A program made the position numbers and the translations under genes. The notes under the pieces are model-generated. The model saw only the letters and a list, made by a program, of their open reading frames with translations, searched no databases and was not told where the DNA came from. Shown piece after piece: positions 43,076 to 52,482 of a DNA stretch of 64,000 nucleotides (within the stretch, counting starts at the first letter, position 1; the number at the start of each line of letters is the position of its first letter). Source of the stretch: an uncultured Sphaerochaeta sp. (lineage in GTDB: Bacteria > Spirochaetota > Spirochaetia > Sphaerochaetales > Sphaerochaetaceae); contig NZ_OY781063.1 in the NCBI RefSeq assembly GCF_963676285.1, positions 1,054,001 to 1,118,000 on the forward strand. Direction: 5' to 3'.

Positions 43076-44495
43076 AGAGTCCAGCCAATACCCCATTACG
43101 GTTTATAAACGCAAGAGAGGCAAGCAAGGGTTTTCGAAACACAGAACCCTGCTCAGCAGAAAGCCCGATCAGAGAGAAGAACTGTTGCGGATCTGATTCA
43201 ATCACTTTGGCAGCAGCAATCAACTCGAGTTTCTGTCCGTCATCAATCAATGAAGGATCTGTAGTTTCAATAAAGTGAATCCAGAAGGCCAATGCAAGGA
43301 CCATTGAACCGAGAGGAAGCTGGTTTTTCAAGGAAAACAAGAGTGCTGGGATCAGGGAACAGGTGAATTTCTTCGACCCATCTTGGGCAAGACGCAAGAG
43401 TGTATCCTTGATAGAGGGATTCTGGAAACGTGCAATCAACTGATCCTTGTATCCCTCTTGATCGAATCCCTCAATGGAGGGAACACTCTTTCCCACCTCA
43501 TTCATGTACCACTCACGGATGAATATCCTGATATGTTCATCACTCATTGCCTCATCAACCCGTGTATAACCCAACAAATATGCCGGGTATGCCAAGGCAG
43601 AGTGACTGCCGTTGAGCAAACGGATTTTCATTACCTCATATGACTCCACCTCATCGGTGATAATTACCCCGGCTTTACTGAAATCGGGCAGTCCCTCCAA
43701 TCCATTGGGCTCAATCACCCACTGCAGAAAGTCTTCACTAACTACACTCCACGCATCCTCATACCCATAGGTTTCAGCAATATGGGCTGTGTCCGCTTCT
43801 GTGGTATTGGGAGTAATTCTATCAACCATGGAAAGGGGGAATGAGACTGACTGCTCAAGGAAGGGAATCATCTCTGGAAAAACACGTTGGCAATACTGGT
43901 GAAGGCATATACGCAATACTGCCCCATTGGATGGCATATTGTCGCAAGAGGCAATGGTGAGCGGATCTTTGCGTGTACGCAATGCTAATGCAAGGTGTCC
44001 TATGGCACTTTGGGGTGTGGTCGGATGAGCCAGATCATGCACAATGGCGGGATGCTTCCAGTCCAGAGCATGGTTTTCAGCATCATAGCAATACCCTTTC
44101 TCTGTGATTGTAAGGGTCACCAGCTTGGTCTGCTCCCTTGCAATGAGTTCAGTGACCCGCTCTGGGTACTTCCATCCCTCAGTGTAGCCAAGAATACAAC
44201 CGATAATGCACGCTTCTTCTCTTCCTTGTGGATCTTTGCTGCACAAGGTGTAGAGATAATCCTGCTTCTCTGCTTTTTCTTTGGTAGTGGACGCAAGCAA
44301 ATCCACCTCCTCAATACCCCAGTTGGTCTGTCCCTGCTGCAGGAGTCGATGGAGGTAATAACAGAAGTGGGACCGGTGAAAATGTCCCAGTCCAATATGG
44401 ACAATTGCTGGTTGAAGCAGCGATCTCTCATACAAAGGAATATGTATTTTATTCGCCAAATGCTTATAGGTTGCGTTTGATAATCGCATTGTCAT
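43062..44495 (-). CDS. Mannitol dehydrogenase/fructuronate reductase-family oxidoreductase (UxuB-like)
   Basis: About 477-residue NAD(P)-dependent polyol/hexuronate dehydrogenase. IVHIGLGHFHRSHFCYYLHRLL is the N-terminal nucleotide-binding motif. SCDNMPSNGAVLR and MVDRITPNTTEAD follow. KIRLLNGSHSALAYPAYL carries the catalytic-helix Lys/Asn/His set of the family. AAGGAG precedes the ATG at 44495, making a longer start at 44534 unlikely. Mannitol, fructuronate or arabinitol could be substrates. It stands divergent from the AraC/CUT1 operon at 44779, a neighbourhood that suggests sugar acid or polyol metabolism. Confidence 0.87.
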   Translation of the reverse strand: MTMRLSNATYKHLANKIHIPLYERSLLQPAIVHIGLGHFHRSHFCYYLHRLLQQGQTNWGIEEVDLLASTTKEKAEKQDYLYTLCSKDPQGREEACIIGCILGYTEGWKYPERVTELIAREQTKLVTLTITEKGYCYDAENHALDWKHPAIVHDLAHPTTPQSAIGHLALALRTRKDPLTIASCDNMPSNGAVLRICLHQYCQRVFPEMIPFLEQSVSFPLSMVDRITPNTTEADTAHIAETYGYEDAWSVVSEDFLQWVIEPNGLEGLPDFSKAGVIITDEVESYEVMKIRLLNGSHSALAYPAYLLGYTRVDEAMSDEHIRIFIREWYMNEVGKSVPSIEGFDQEGYKDQLIARFQNPSIKDTLLRLAQDGSKKFTCSLIPALLFSLKNQLPLGSMVLALAFWIHFIETTDPSLIDDGQKLELIAAAKVIESDPQQFFSLIGLSAEQGSVFRKPLLASLAFINRNGVLAGLSTRT

Positions 44496-44699
44496 GAATA
44501 CTCCTTCAGCCTCTCCCCCTCGAAAGCTTACCATAGTAGAGATTGGACGTCACTTATCACTCTTACTGTAATATGCATCAGAACTACCTGTTTTGCTCTA
44601 ATTGCAGTATATGTCATTACCTAGGTCTTTTGGAGTTTAAAATAACACCTTCAGTATCTATACCTGTATAGTTGATAAGATAAAGTTAATATGTGTGAA

Positions 44700-44727
44700 T
44701 TGACGGATGAACTGACTCCCGTATACT
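44700..44727 (+). promoter_or_regulatory. Predicted promoter of the AraC/CUT1/GH4 operon
   Basis: TTGACG (44700-44705), a 16-bp spacer and TATACT (44722-44727) lie 51 bp upstream of the AraC ATG. A dyad CTATAC-CT-GTATAG (44658-44671) lies upstream. The divergent UxuB-like gene shares this 283-bp region, which contains no gene. Confidence 0.5.
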
Positions 44728-44778
44728 ACAGGAGGCTTAGGAAAAATCTTACATTTCCACACATTTTAAGGATGGTGT

Positions 44779-45672
44779 ATGACTATATCTGAACAATTGG
44801 GACATCTTATCCAAAATGCTAAACTCATGATGATTAACTGTAGAGTTGATTACAGGAAGAGCATGAACAGCATAGGCCGAAAACTGGATTTCTACGTCGT
44901 ATCCTATATGAAGGAAGGCTCCTCAACCTTGGTTATCGACGGAAAACGGTATGAAGCCCACGCCGGAGATGTCTTGATCATCCCCCCTAACACAATGCAT
45001 GACCATATAAAAGAGACAAATGAGACGACGTGTTTCATGTGGTGGCACTTTAATTACAAAATTTGCAATACCATGGATGTGCTCAGTCTATATGACCTCC
45101 CCATTCTCTTTCATATTGAGGATGACAGCCAGTTCCAGTCAGTTTTCAGTGAGTATCTGATCTACAAAGACCGCGGGAGCACGCTCAGTGATTATATCCT
45201 TGCAGAAGCCAAGGCTATTGAATTGGTGGGAGTGCTGCTCACCACAGTCCTTTGTAATGCAGAAACCAAACTCTATAAGTCGATAAACAATCCCTTTGTT
45301 CTCATGCTTGGGGATATCGTGGAAAACCCGGTTGCCTACTCTAGTCTTGGGGCATTGAGTGAGAAGTATCATTTGCACCAGACATATATCAGCAACCAAT
45401 TCAAGAAACTCTTTAAAATCTCTCCTGTCAGGTTAGCGCAACAAGTGAGCATAAACAGAGCCCAGTTGATGCTCAGCTACGATCATCGCATGCCAATATA
45501 TGAAATTGCACAAACATTAGGATACGAGGAACCTGGCAACTTCACCCGATTTTTCAAAGCTAAGACTGGTATGTCTCCACAAGATTATCGTGCATTCTCG
45601 ATGAATAATTATCAGGCATTACCCCTGCCAAACTTCTTCCGCTGGGGATCTGGCTGGGTTAAGCAACCATAA
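44779..45672 (+). CDS. AraC-family transcriptional regulator
   Basis: 297-residue regulator. An N-terminal cupin (GSSTLVIDGKRYEAHAGDVLIIPPN) senses a sugar. Two C-terminal helix-turn-helix motifs (SSLGALSEKYHLHQTYISNQFKKLFKISPVRL and IYEIAQTLGYEEPGNFTRFFKAKTGMSPQDYR) bind DNA. It is 67 bp upstream of the binding-protein gene in the same direction and probably activates this operon. The N-terminal histidines and glutamate of the cupin are consistent with metal-free sugar sensing; ligand unknown. Confidence 0.9.
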   Translation: MTISEQLGHLIQNAKLMMINCRVDYRKSMNSIGRKLDFYVVSYMKEGSSTLVIDGKRYEAHAGDVLIIPPNTMHDHIKETNETTCFMWWHFNYKICNTMDVLSLYDLPILFHIEDDSQFQSVFSEYLIYKDRGSTLSDYILAEAKAIELVGVLLTTVLCNAETKLYKSINNPFVLMLGDIVENPVAYSSLGALSEKYHLHQTYISNQFKKLFKISPVRLAQQVSINRAQLMLSYDHRMPIYEIAQTLGYEEPGNFTRFFKAKTGMSPQDYRAFSMNNYQALPLPNFFRWGSGWVKQP

Positions 45673-45739
45673 AAAAGGATTGAATCACGTTACAAAGGGC
45701 AGAGGTATCTTTGCCCATGAAACAAAAGGAGGACATCGT

Positions 45740-47038
45740 ATGAGTACAAAGAGACGAATACTCATGATTATGCTGATCACCGTAGTAGGCTTCGGTTTAC
45801 TCTTTGCTCAAGGAGCAAAGGACGGGGAAGCTGAACAAAGGGAGCTGGTGCTATGGGATCTTCATACAGAAGGCTCAGGGGCAGCTATGATGGATTCCAT
45901 CATTGCGGCATATGAAGCAGAAAACCCCAATGTAAAAGTTACCCACTCCGCCTTCAAGGTCGATGATTTGAGAAACATCATCAAACCAGCGATCAACAGC
46001 GGCAAAGGACCGGACATTTTCAGTTATGATGCCGGAGCAGGTTACCTGGGGGTTCTTGCAAGCTCTGGACTCGCATATGACCTTACCGATCATGCCAAAG
46101 CAAACGGTTGGTATGAGAAATTCTTCGATTGGGGACTTGAGAAATCGACCTTTGGTGGCCGACTCTATGGAGTGACCAACCAGCTCGAGATCCTTGGATT
46201 CTTCTATAACAAGGAAATCTTTGCAAAAGTTGGTGTCACACCACCGAAGAGCTATGAAGAATTCCTGACTGTCGCCAAGAAGATAAAGGACGCTGGGTAT
46301 CTTCCCATCATCCTGCCAGACATGGACCAGTGGCCTGGTTTCCATTATGAGTCAATCTGGTTGAACAGCTTTGCCGGCCCAGAGTTGGTCAAGAAAGCCA
46401 TCAGTACTGAAATCTCTTGGGAGCAAGAGGCGTTCGCTGAAGGGCTGGATGCATTCCATGATCTGGTTGCCTCCGGACTCACCAGTGAAAAACCACTCGG
46501 TCTTTCCTACCAAGATGGAATCAACTCATTCTATGCTGGCGGTGGGGCAATGATGCCGACCGGAACATGGATTCTCGGTGGAGCAGTTGAGCACATGGGA
46601 GAGAACGCTGGTTTCTTCTATCTTCCTGCAGCTAAGCCTGGTGTCCTGAGCAGTCCTCCAGGAGGTTTTGGAGAGGCAATTGTTGTCAATGCAAAGAGCA
46701 AGCAAACAGAGCTCGCAATCGACTTCATTGAATTCATGTTCAGTGAATCACAGGTAAAGACCATTTACGAGGTAGGCGGCTTTATCCCAACGGTCAACAA
46801 TGTCGATATTTCCAAGCTGCAATTACCAGCATTGTTCAAGGATATCATTGCAGAAATTGATGCAGCTGAAACACTTGGTGAGAATATTGATGTCTTGATG
46901 CCTCCAAAGGTAAACGAGGTAACATCGAACTATATCCAGGAACTGATAGCAGGCAAGAAGACTGGAATGCAGGCTCTATCTGAGAAACAGAAAGCACTGC
47001 TTGAGGACATTGCTGCGGGAAATTTCAATATAGACTAA
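45740..47038 (+). CDS. CUT1 extracellular sugar-binding protein
   Basis: 432-residue receptor (SBP_bac_1). The start is at ATG 45740, with AAAGGAGG 6 bases upstream; a frame from 45680 would add 20 residues before the signal peptide. The signal ends FGLLFAQGAKDGE and lacks a lipobox. Mature landmarks are LVLWDLHTEGSGAAMMDSI, NQLEILGFFYNKEIFAKVGV and IDFIEFMFSESQVK. A perfect 28-bp palindrome follows its stop. With GH4 in the operon an alpha-galactoside or related glycoside ligand is possible. Confidence 0.9.
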   Translation: MSTKRRILMIMLITVVGFGLLFAQGAKDGEAEQRELVLWDLHTEGSGAAMMDSIIAAYEAENPNVKVTHSAFKVDDLRNIIKPAINSGKGPDIFSYDAGAGYLGVLASSGLAYDLTDHAKANGWYEKFFDWGLEKSTFGGRLYGVTNQLEILGFFYNKEIFAKVGVTPPKSYEEFLTVAKKIKDAGYLPIILPDMDQWPGFHYESIWLNSFAGPELVKKAISTEISWEQEAFAEGLDAFHDLVASGLTSEKPLGLSYQDGINSFYAGGGAMMPTGTWILGGAVEHMGENAGFFYLPAAKPGVLSSPPGGFGEAIVVNAKSKQTELAIDFIEFMFSESQVKTIYEVGGFIPTVNNVDISKLQLPALFKDIIAEIDAAETLGENIDVLMPPKVNEVTSNYIQELIAGKKTGMQALSEKQKALLEDIAAGNFNID

Positions 47039-47052
47039 GTATCAGACAGACA

Positions 47053-47080
47053 GCGTGGCAGGAATATATTCCTGCCACGC
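47053..47080 (+). terminator. Perfect 28-bp palindromic hairpin after the binding-protein gene
   Basis: Bases 47053-47066 and 47067-47080 are exact reverse complements (GCGTGGCAGGAATA and TATTCCTGCCACGC). In RNA, a stem of about 12 bp with a tetraloop would form. It begins 15 bp past the stop and lies 36 bp before the permease gene. A trailing ATCTTCCTTC is a poor T-run, so partial termination or message protection is more likely than full stop. Confidence 0.7.
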
Positions 47081-47115
47081 ATCTTCCTTCAGCAAATCTT
47101 CTGTGAGGTATTTTT

Positions 47116-48006
47116 GTGACTAGAAAGACATACACAAAGGTGAAAAACTGGATCGGGAATGCAGCATTCACCATTCCAGCCCTGATTGTTTACATCGCCT
47201 TTGTCACCATCCCCATTGTGGGGACATTGCAAATCAGCTTGGTTAAATGGAACGGGGCTTCCCCTACCAAGGAATTTGTCGGTTTGGCAAACTATATACG
47301 GGTGTTCAATGATCCCACATTCTACCTGGCTCTGAAAAACAATATCATCTGGATTCTCTTCACTATCTTCATCCCCGTATTCCTTGGCTTGATTCTTGCC
47401 ATCATGATCAGTCAATCCTTCATCAAGGCTAAAACCTTCTTCCGCCTGACGTACTTCATGCCACAGATTGTCTCTCTGGTTGCTGTGGCCATTGTATGGG
47501 GTTGGATGTACAACCCTGATTTTGGCATTGTTGGAAGGGTGCTGGAATTCATAGGAATCCCCAATGCCATGGATATCGATTTTCTAGGTGATGAAAATCT
47601 AGTCATCTGGTCATTGGTAGTAGCTGGAAGCTGGACTTGTTTTGGGTTCAATATGGTAGTCTTTCTGGCAGCCTTGCAAGGAATAGATTCCACCTATCTG
47701 GAAGTAGCTACTCTGGAAGGGGCCAATGCCGTACAACGCATGCGGTATGTAACCGTCCCTTTGATCAAGAGTACCGTTACACTTCTGGTGCTCAATTCAC
47801 TCATCGGTTCATTCAAGGTCTTTGACTTGATTTATATCATGACCAAAGGTGGCCCATATCGCAGCAGTGAAGTCATTGCAACCTATATGTTCAATGCGGC
47901 ATTCAATATGAATGAGTATGGCTATGCCTCTGCATTAGCCATGGTGCTTGCTGCCTTGGTTGCGCTCAGCTCCTGGGTTTATATGAAACGGGCAGAGAAG
48001 GAGTAA
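47116..48006 (+). CDS. CUT1 ABC transporter permease (MalF family)
   Basis: 296-residue membrane subunit starting with GTG at 47116. FVGLANYIRVFNDPTF in the first loop and the EAA loop YLEVATLEGANAVQRMRYVTVPLI are typical of MalF/UgpA. It is two bases upstream of the MalG-like gene. No ATPase is encoded in the operon, so a shared ATPase elsewhere is expected. Confidence 0.92.
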   Translation: MTRKTYTKVKNWIGNAAFTIPALIVYIAFVTIPIVGTLQISLVKWNGASPTKEFVGLANYIRVFNDPTFYLALKNNIIWILFTIFIPVFLGLILAIMISQSFIKAKTFFRLTYFMPQIVSLVAVAIVWGWMYNPDFGIVGRVLEFIGIPNAMDIDFLGDENLVIWSLVVAGSWTCFGFNMVVFLAALQGIDSTYLEVATLEGANAVQRMRYVTVPLIKSTVTLLVLNSLIGSFKVFDLIYIMTKGGPYRSSEVIATYMFNAAFNMNEYGYASALAMVLAALVALSSWVYMKRAEKE

Positions 48007-48008
48007 CC

Positions 48009-48845
48009 ATGCAAACAGTGAAACGCTTAAAACTAAATCATATCATCATCTATGCTGTTTTGATCATCTTTGTACTGATAGCCATCCTTCCTCTCTATTG
48101 GATGTGGCAGGCTGCATTCAGACAAACAGATCTTACCCACTACGACCCCTTTGCCATCCCAAAAGCCTTAACCTTCACAAAAATTATGGAAGCCTGGACG
48201 AAGGGAAAGATGTCCCTCTACATGCGCAACAGTATCATCGTAGCTGTCCCTCGTGTTTTCGCCATCCTACTTCTGGCATCTCTAGCAGGCTTTTCTTTCG
48301 GAAGCCTCAAATGGAAGGGAAGAAATGCCATATTTGCTTTCATTCTATTGGGAATGATGATCCCCATCCAAGCGATGATTATACCCATCTACTACAATAT
48401 GCAACGGTTTGGTCTTATAAACACATTCTGGGCCATGATCATCCCCCCTGTTGGTATGATGATGCCCTTTGCCATCTTCATGATGCGGTCCTTCTTCTCC
48501 GACATCCCTGGGGAGATCATGGATAGCGCTGTTGTCGATGGCTGCTCCAAAGGAAAATCTTGGTTGTACATCATGCTGCCACAAGTGAAACCAGCGCTCG
48601 TGTCCTTGCTGATTTTTGAGTTCATGTGGTCCTGGAATGATTATTTGTTGCCAATGTTGGTTGTATATGATGATTCCAAGAGAACGTTACCTATGGGCCT
48701 TAACTATTTTCAAGGCCGCTATACAATGGACCAAGCACTCATTGCAGCAGGGGTAACAATCAGTACCTTACCGATCATCATTGTCTATGTTATCTTCCAG
48801 CGAAGCTTTATCCAAGGCATAACCGCTGGAGCCGTAAAAGGTTGA
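48009..48845 (+). CDS. CUT1 ABC transporter permease (MalG family)
   Basis: 278-residue membrane subunit. The EAA loop is IMDSAVVDGCSKGKSWLYIMLPQVKP and the C terminus QRSFIQGITAGAVKG is the usual MalG-like ending. It partners the permease at 47116-48006 and is followed after 22 bp by the Gfo/Idh gene with AAAAAAGGAG. Confidence 0.92.
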   Translation: MQTVKRLKLNHIIIYAVLIIFVLIAILPLYWMWQAAFRQTDLTHYDPFAIPKALTFTKIMEAWTKGKMSLYMRNSIIVAVPRVFAILLLASLAGFSFGSLKWKGRNAIFAFILLGMMIPIQAMIIPIYYNMQRFGLINTFWAMIIPPVGMMMPFAIFMMRSFFSDIPGEIMDSAVVDGCSKGKSWLYIMLPQVKPALVSLLIFEFMWSWNDYLLPMLVVYDDSKRTLPMGLNYFQGRYTMDQALIAAGVTISTLPIIIVYVIFQRSFIQGITAGAVKG

Positions 48846-48867
48846 TCATTAAAAAAGGAGTACTTCT

Positions 48868-49878
48868 ATGCTTTGTGCACTAGTTGGTGCCGGGAACATG
48901 GGTATGAAACATACCAACGTGTTGCTCGGTCTCGATGTAACAATTGAATCTGTATGTGATATTTCAGAAGCGTCTCTAGAAGCGTATAAACAACGCTTTA
49001 AAGGTCGTCTGGAACAGGTGAAATACTATCAGGATTTTGACCAGATGCTTGCTTCTTCCAAAGCAGATATGGTGATCATCACCCTCCCCCCGTTCGCCCA
49101 GAACGGTCAATTCGAGAAAGCTGCCGAGGCAAAGAAACATGTGTTCATTGAGAAACCGATTGCCCTCACTCCAGAGCGCGGTTTGAGCATGGTGAGAGCC
49201 GCCAAAAAGAACCGAATCATCTCATCGGTGGGCTTCCATATGCGACAGGGCGCAGTCTACCGATTCATCAGGCAACTTATGAAGGAAGGCAAAGCTGGTA
49301 AACCAGTTTTATTCCAGGCTCTCTACTCTTGTAATTCGCTTCACACCCCTTGGTGGAGAGACAAGGAGAAAAGCGGCGGACAGATCTTGGAGCAGGTCAT
49401 TCATCTGTATGATTTGGGGCGCTCACTCCTCGGAGAACCCCAAGGGGTCTCAGCAAGGATGCAAAACATCTGCCACAACGATATCGAGAGCTACACCGTG
49501 GAAGATGTGAGTTCTTCACTCACCGCATATGCAAGTGGTGCAATCGGTACGATAAGTGCCACCAATTGTGCTGTACCTGGTGTGTGGAAGGGTGCCTATA
49601 CCTTGGTTTTTGAGAATCTGATGGTGGAGTGCCAAGACTCAAACCATGCAACATTCACCTACACAAACGAAAATCCCATCCGCCGGGAGACCATTAGTGA
49701 GGAAGACAGTGACCATGCGAAGGGAATAGAAGAGTTTGTCAATTGTGTGAAACAAGACGTACAGAGCCCTTGCAGCATTGAAGAGGGATATAAGAGTTTG
49801 CTGTATGTGTATGCTGCAACACAATCTGCCGAACAATCTGGAACCCCCTACACTGTGAAGGAGCATGCAAATGTATAA
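48868..49878 (+). CDS. Gfo/Idh/MocA-family oxidoreductase
   Basis: 336-residue NAD(P)-dependent sugar oxidoreductase. The nucleotide-binding start is LCALVGAGNMGMKHTNVLL, followed by the characteristic HVFIEKPIALTPERG (EKP motif). SGGQILEQVIHLYDLGRSLLGEP holds the catalytic Asp/His region. AAGGAG precedes the ATG. Neighbours are the CUT1 permeases and an MDR dehydrogenase, which overlaps its end by 8 bp. Such enzymes often reduce or oxidise C3 of glycosides or inositols; the combination with GH4 suggests a redox route for the imported glycoside. Confidence 0.88.
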   Translation: MLCALVGAGNMGMKHTNVLLGLDVTIESVCDISEASLEAYKQRFKGRLEQVKYYQDFDQMLASSKADMVIITLPPFAQNGQFEKAAEAKKHVFIEKPIALTPERGLSMVRAAKKNRIISSVGFHMRQGAVYRFIRQLMKEGKAGKPVLFQALYSCNSLHTPWWRDKEKSGGQILEQVIHLYDLGRSLLGEPQGVSARMQNICHNDIESYTVEDVSSSLTAYASGAIGTISATNCAVPGVWKGAYTLVFENLMVECQDSNHATFTYTNENPIRRETISEEDSDHAKGIEEFVNCVKQDVQSPCSIEEGYKSLLYVYAATQSAEQSGTPYTVKEHANV

Positions 49879-50905
49879 GAAAGTCACCGTTGATAAAAAG
49901 CTGAACCCATGTTTTGAATCTGTCCAGGAACGACCACTTGGCGATACTGAAGTTCGTGTGAGATCACTGTTTGGATCACCGAAACATGGTACGGAGTTGA
50001 CTGGGCTGACAGAGAGCCCTTTCTCAAAACACTACTATGACGAAGAGCAACATATATTCAAACTACGGGAAACACCAATCGAGGAAACCATATCCGGGTT
50101 GGGAAATATGTGGGTAGGTGTTGTTGTTGAACGGGGCGAATCAGCAATGCGCTTCTCTCTTGGGGAGAGGGTTACTGGGTATGGCGTCCTCTCTGAATAT
50201 CATCAACTTGAGCAAGACAAGGTACTCAAGATGCCAGATGAAATGTCTTGGCAGACGGCGGTGTGTTTTGATCCTTTGCAATTTGCCCTAGGTGGTGTTA
50301 GAGATGCCCATATCCGAATCGGAGACAGGGTACTTATCTCAGGTCTCGGTGCAATCGGTATGTTATCAGCAAAACTGGCACGTCTTGCAGGTGCATCATT
50401 GGTGGCTGTCAGTGACCCTGTTTCGATCAGGCGTGAGATAGCATTGAAAGCAGGAGCTGACCTCGCATTTGACCCTACCACAGATGACTATGGGTTGATC
50501 TTGCGTGACTATACCTGCGGCAGGGGACTGGATGCAGTTATTGAGACTAGCGCCTCCTATTCTGCCCTTCAGCAAGGCCTGAGAGCCCTTGCTTATGGAG
50601 GCACATTGGCAAGCGTTGGCTGGTTCAAGGAACGTGAGGTAACGTTGCATTTCGGTCAAGAAGGACACTTCAACCAACAGAAAATTGTATTCTCTCGAGC
50701 ATGCAGCGATCCCAATAATGATCATCCTCGGTGGAATTTCTCCCGCATCAAGGAAGAAGCTTGGCAGATACTATGCAAAGGGCTTATCAGCGGCGATGAT
50801 ATAGTCACCCCAATAGTACCCTTCAGTGAAGCCCCTTCTGCGTATCGTGACCTGGTAATGGGCCATGCTGAGCATTGCATCAAACTTGGTGTTGATTTCT
50901 CATAA
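49871..50905 (+). CDS. Medium-chain dehydrogenase, zinc-less variant
   Basis: About 344 residues of the MDR (alcohol dehydrogenase) superfamily. GSPKHGTELTG replaces the usual Cys-containing zinc site, and the structural four-cysteine lobe is absent, so it is probably zinc-independent. DRVLISGLGAIGMLSAKLARLAG is the NAD-binding motif. ATG at 49871 is preferred over 49865, because AAGGAG at 49858-49863 is spaced 7 bases from the former and 1 from the latter. It overlaps the Gfo/Idh gene and lies 12 bp before GH4. Its substrate is presumably an oxidised or free sugar of this pathway. Confidence 0.82.
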   Translation: MYKKVTVDKKLNPCFESVQERPLGDTEVRVRSLFGSPKHGTELTGLTESPFSKHYYDEEQHIFKLRETPIEETISGLGNMWVGVVVERGESAMRFSLGERVTGYGVLSEYHQLEQDKVLKMPDEMSWQTAVCFDPLQFALGGVRDAHIRIGDRVLISGLGAIGMLSAKLARLAGASLVAVSDPVSIRREIALKAGADLAFDPTTDDYGLILRDYTCGRGLDAVIETSASYSALQQGLRALAYGGTLASVGWFKEREVTLHFGQEGHFNQQKIVFSRACSDPNNDHPRWNFSRIKEEAWQILCKGLISGDDIVTPIVPFSEAPSAYRDLVMGHAEHCIKLGVDFS

Positions 50906-50917
50906 GGAGTTCGATCG

Positions 50918-52225
50918 ATGAAAATTACCTTTCTTGGTGCAGGAAGCACTATTTTTGCAAGGAACGTACTAGGCGATGTCATGATGACACCTTCACTCCA
51001 GGAGGCAGAACTTGCCCTCTATGATATCGATGCAAACCGTCTGGAACAATCAAGGACAATCTTGGAAGCAATCCAAAGAGGCATTCCCAGCAGTAAAAAC
51101 CGCATCACCACCTACTGTGGGGAACCTCATCGCAGGGAAGCCCTCCGAGGGGCACTCTTTGTGGTCAATGCTGTACAGATAGGGGGGTACAAACCTTCCA
51201 CAGTCATCGATTTTGAAATTCCAAAGAAATATGGGCTGAGACAGACGATTGCCGACACCCTAGGGATCGGGGGGATCATGCGAGGGCTGCGAACACTTCC
51301 TTTCCTACGCGAGGTAGCCCAAGAGATGGAAGCTGTTGCTCCTCATGCCTGGTTCCTGAACTATACCAATCCCATGTCAATCCTGAGTGGATATCTCCAA
51401 CGATATACACAGGTAGAGACAGTAGGCCTCTGTCATAGTGTGCAAATATGTTCTGAGCGTTTACTGAACAATTTGGAAATGGAGCAATACCTGGATGGTC
51501 GGGTTGAATTGATAGCCGGAATCAATCATATGGGATGGTTGCTCCGCTTGGAGGACCACAAAGGAAATGATCTCTATCCAGAAATAAGGAAACGAATTGA
51601 AAAGAAGCAAACCATACGGCATAACGATATGGTCAGGTATGAGTACGTACGAAGATTCGGATACTACTGCACGGAATCGAGCGAGCATAATGCTGAGTAT
51701 AATCCTTATTTCATCAAGAAACAGTATCCCGAGCTGATTGAACAATACAACATTCCATTGGATGAGTATCCTAAACGGTGTGAGAAACAGATCAGTGAGT
51801 GGCAACAACAGTATCAGGAGCTGGCAGACAAGCACATTATCGAACACAAGCGTAGCAAAGAGTACGCAAGCCACATTATGGAGGCACGTATCACGAATAC
51901 CCCCTATACCATCGGTGGGAATGTTCTAAACGCAGGTTCAATCGAGAATCTTGTACCGGATGCTTGCGTGGAAGTACCATGTTTGATCGACAATAGCGGA
52001 ATACACCCAACTGTCGTGGGGAACCTACCAACACAGTTGGCTGCACTCAATAGTGCCCATATTGCAGTACACAAACTGACAATTGACGCGTTTGTGACCA
52101 ATAGCAAGGATACTTTGATCCAAGCTGCTCTTCTTGATCCGCATACTGCCGCAGAGCTCTCAATTGATGACATCGTAGCAATGACTGAAGAGTTGCTGGA
52201 AGCACATGGTATTACATTGCAGTAG
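50918..52225 (+). CDS. Glycoside hydrolase family 4, alpha-galactosidase-like (paralogue of 23631-24950)
   Basis: 435-residue NAD- and metal-dependent glycosidase. FLGAGSTIFARNVLGD, LNYTNPMSILSGY, GLCHSVQICSE and GINHMGW match its paralogue almost residue for residue. Differences cluster near the N terminus and in surface loops. GGAGTTCG is the nearest ribosome-site-like stretch before the ATG. It ends the operon, followed by a terminator. Imported glycoside hydrolysis in the cytoplasm is the likely job. It and the copy at 23631 each sit in a CUT1/AraC operon with different companion enzymes. Confidence 0.88.
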   Translation: MKITFLGAGSTIFARNVLGDVMMTPSLQEAELALYDIDANRLEQSRTILEAIQRGIPSSKNRITTYCGEPHRREALRGALFVVNAVQIGGYKPSTVIDFEIPKKYGLRQTIADTLGIGGIMRGLRTLPFLREVAQEMEAVAPHAWFLNYTNPMSILSGYLQRYTQVETVGLCHSVQICSERLLNNLEMEQYLDGRVELIAGINHMGWLLRLEDHKGNDLYPEIRKRIEKKQTIRHNDMVRYEYVRRFGYYCTESSEHNAEYNPYFIKKQYPELIEQYNIPLDEYPKRCEKQISEWQQQYQELADKHIIEHKRSKEYASHIMEARITNTPYTIGGNVLNAGSIENLVPDACVEVPCLIDNSGIHPTVVGNLPTQLAALNSAHIAVHKLTIDAFVTNSKDTLIQAALLDPHTAAELSIDDIVAMTEELLEAHGITLQ

Positions 52226-52233
52226 GTTATAAA

Positions 52234-52267
52234 GCCCCTTCCTTTAAGGAGGGGCGTTGCTTTGTTT
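52234..52267 (+). terminator. Terminator of the AraC/CUT1/GH4 operon
   Basis: GCCCCTTCC (52234-52242) pairs with GGAGGGGC (52248-52255) with one bulged base, followed by GTTGCTTTGTTT. It lies 8 bp past the GH4 stop. The rest of 52268-52482 contains no gene that I can see. Confidence 0.6.
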
Positions 52268-52482
52268 ATGCATAGTGATAAGTTGCCTGCTTGGCTTTAT
52301 TCCTGAGAAATTCAATCAAGGCCCTGACCCCTGTTCCCTATTTGCCACAAGAGGGAGTAACTTCAGGGGAAAGAAAAGGATTGCCTACATATGTTGTTGA
52401 AACTGAGGAAAATTCAACTCTTTCCAGGGCATCAACCTTGCAAACACGTATAATGTGCAAGCTTATTGCAGGAATATGAAGG

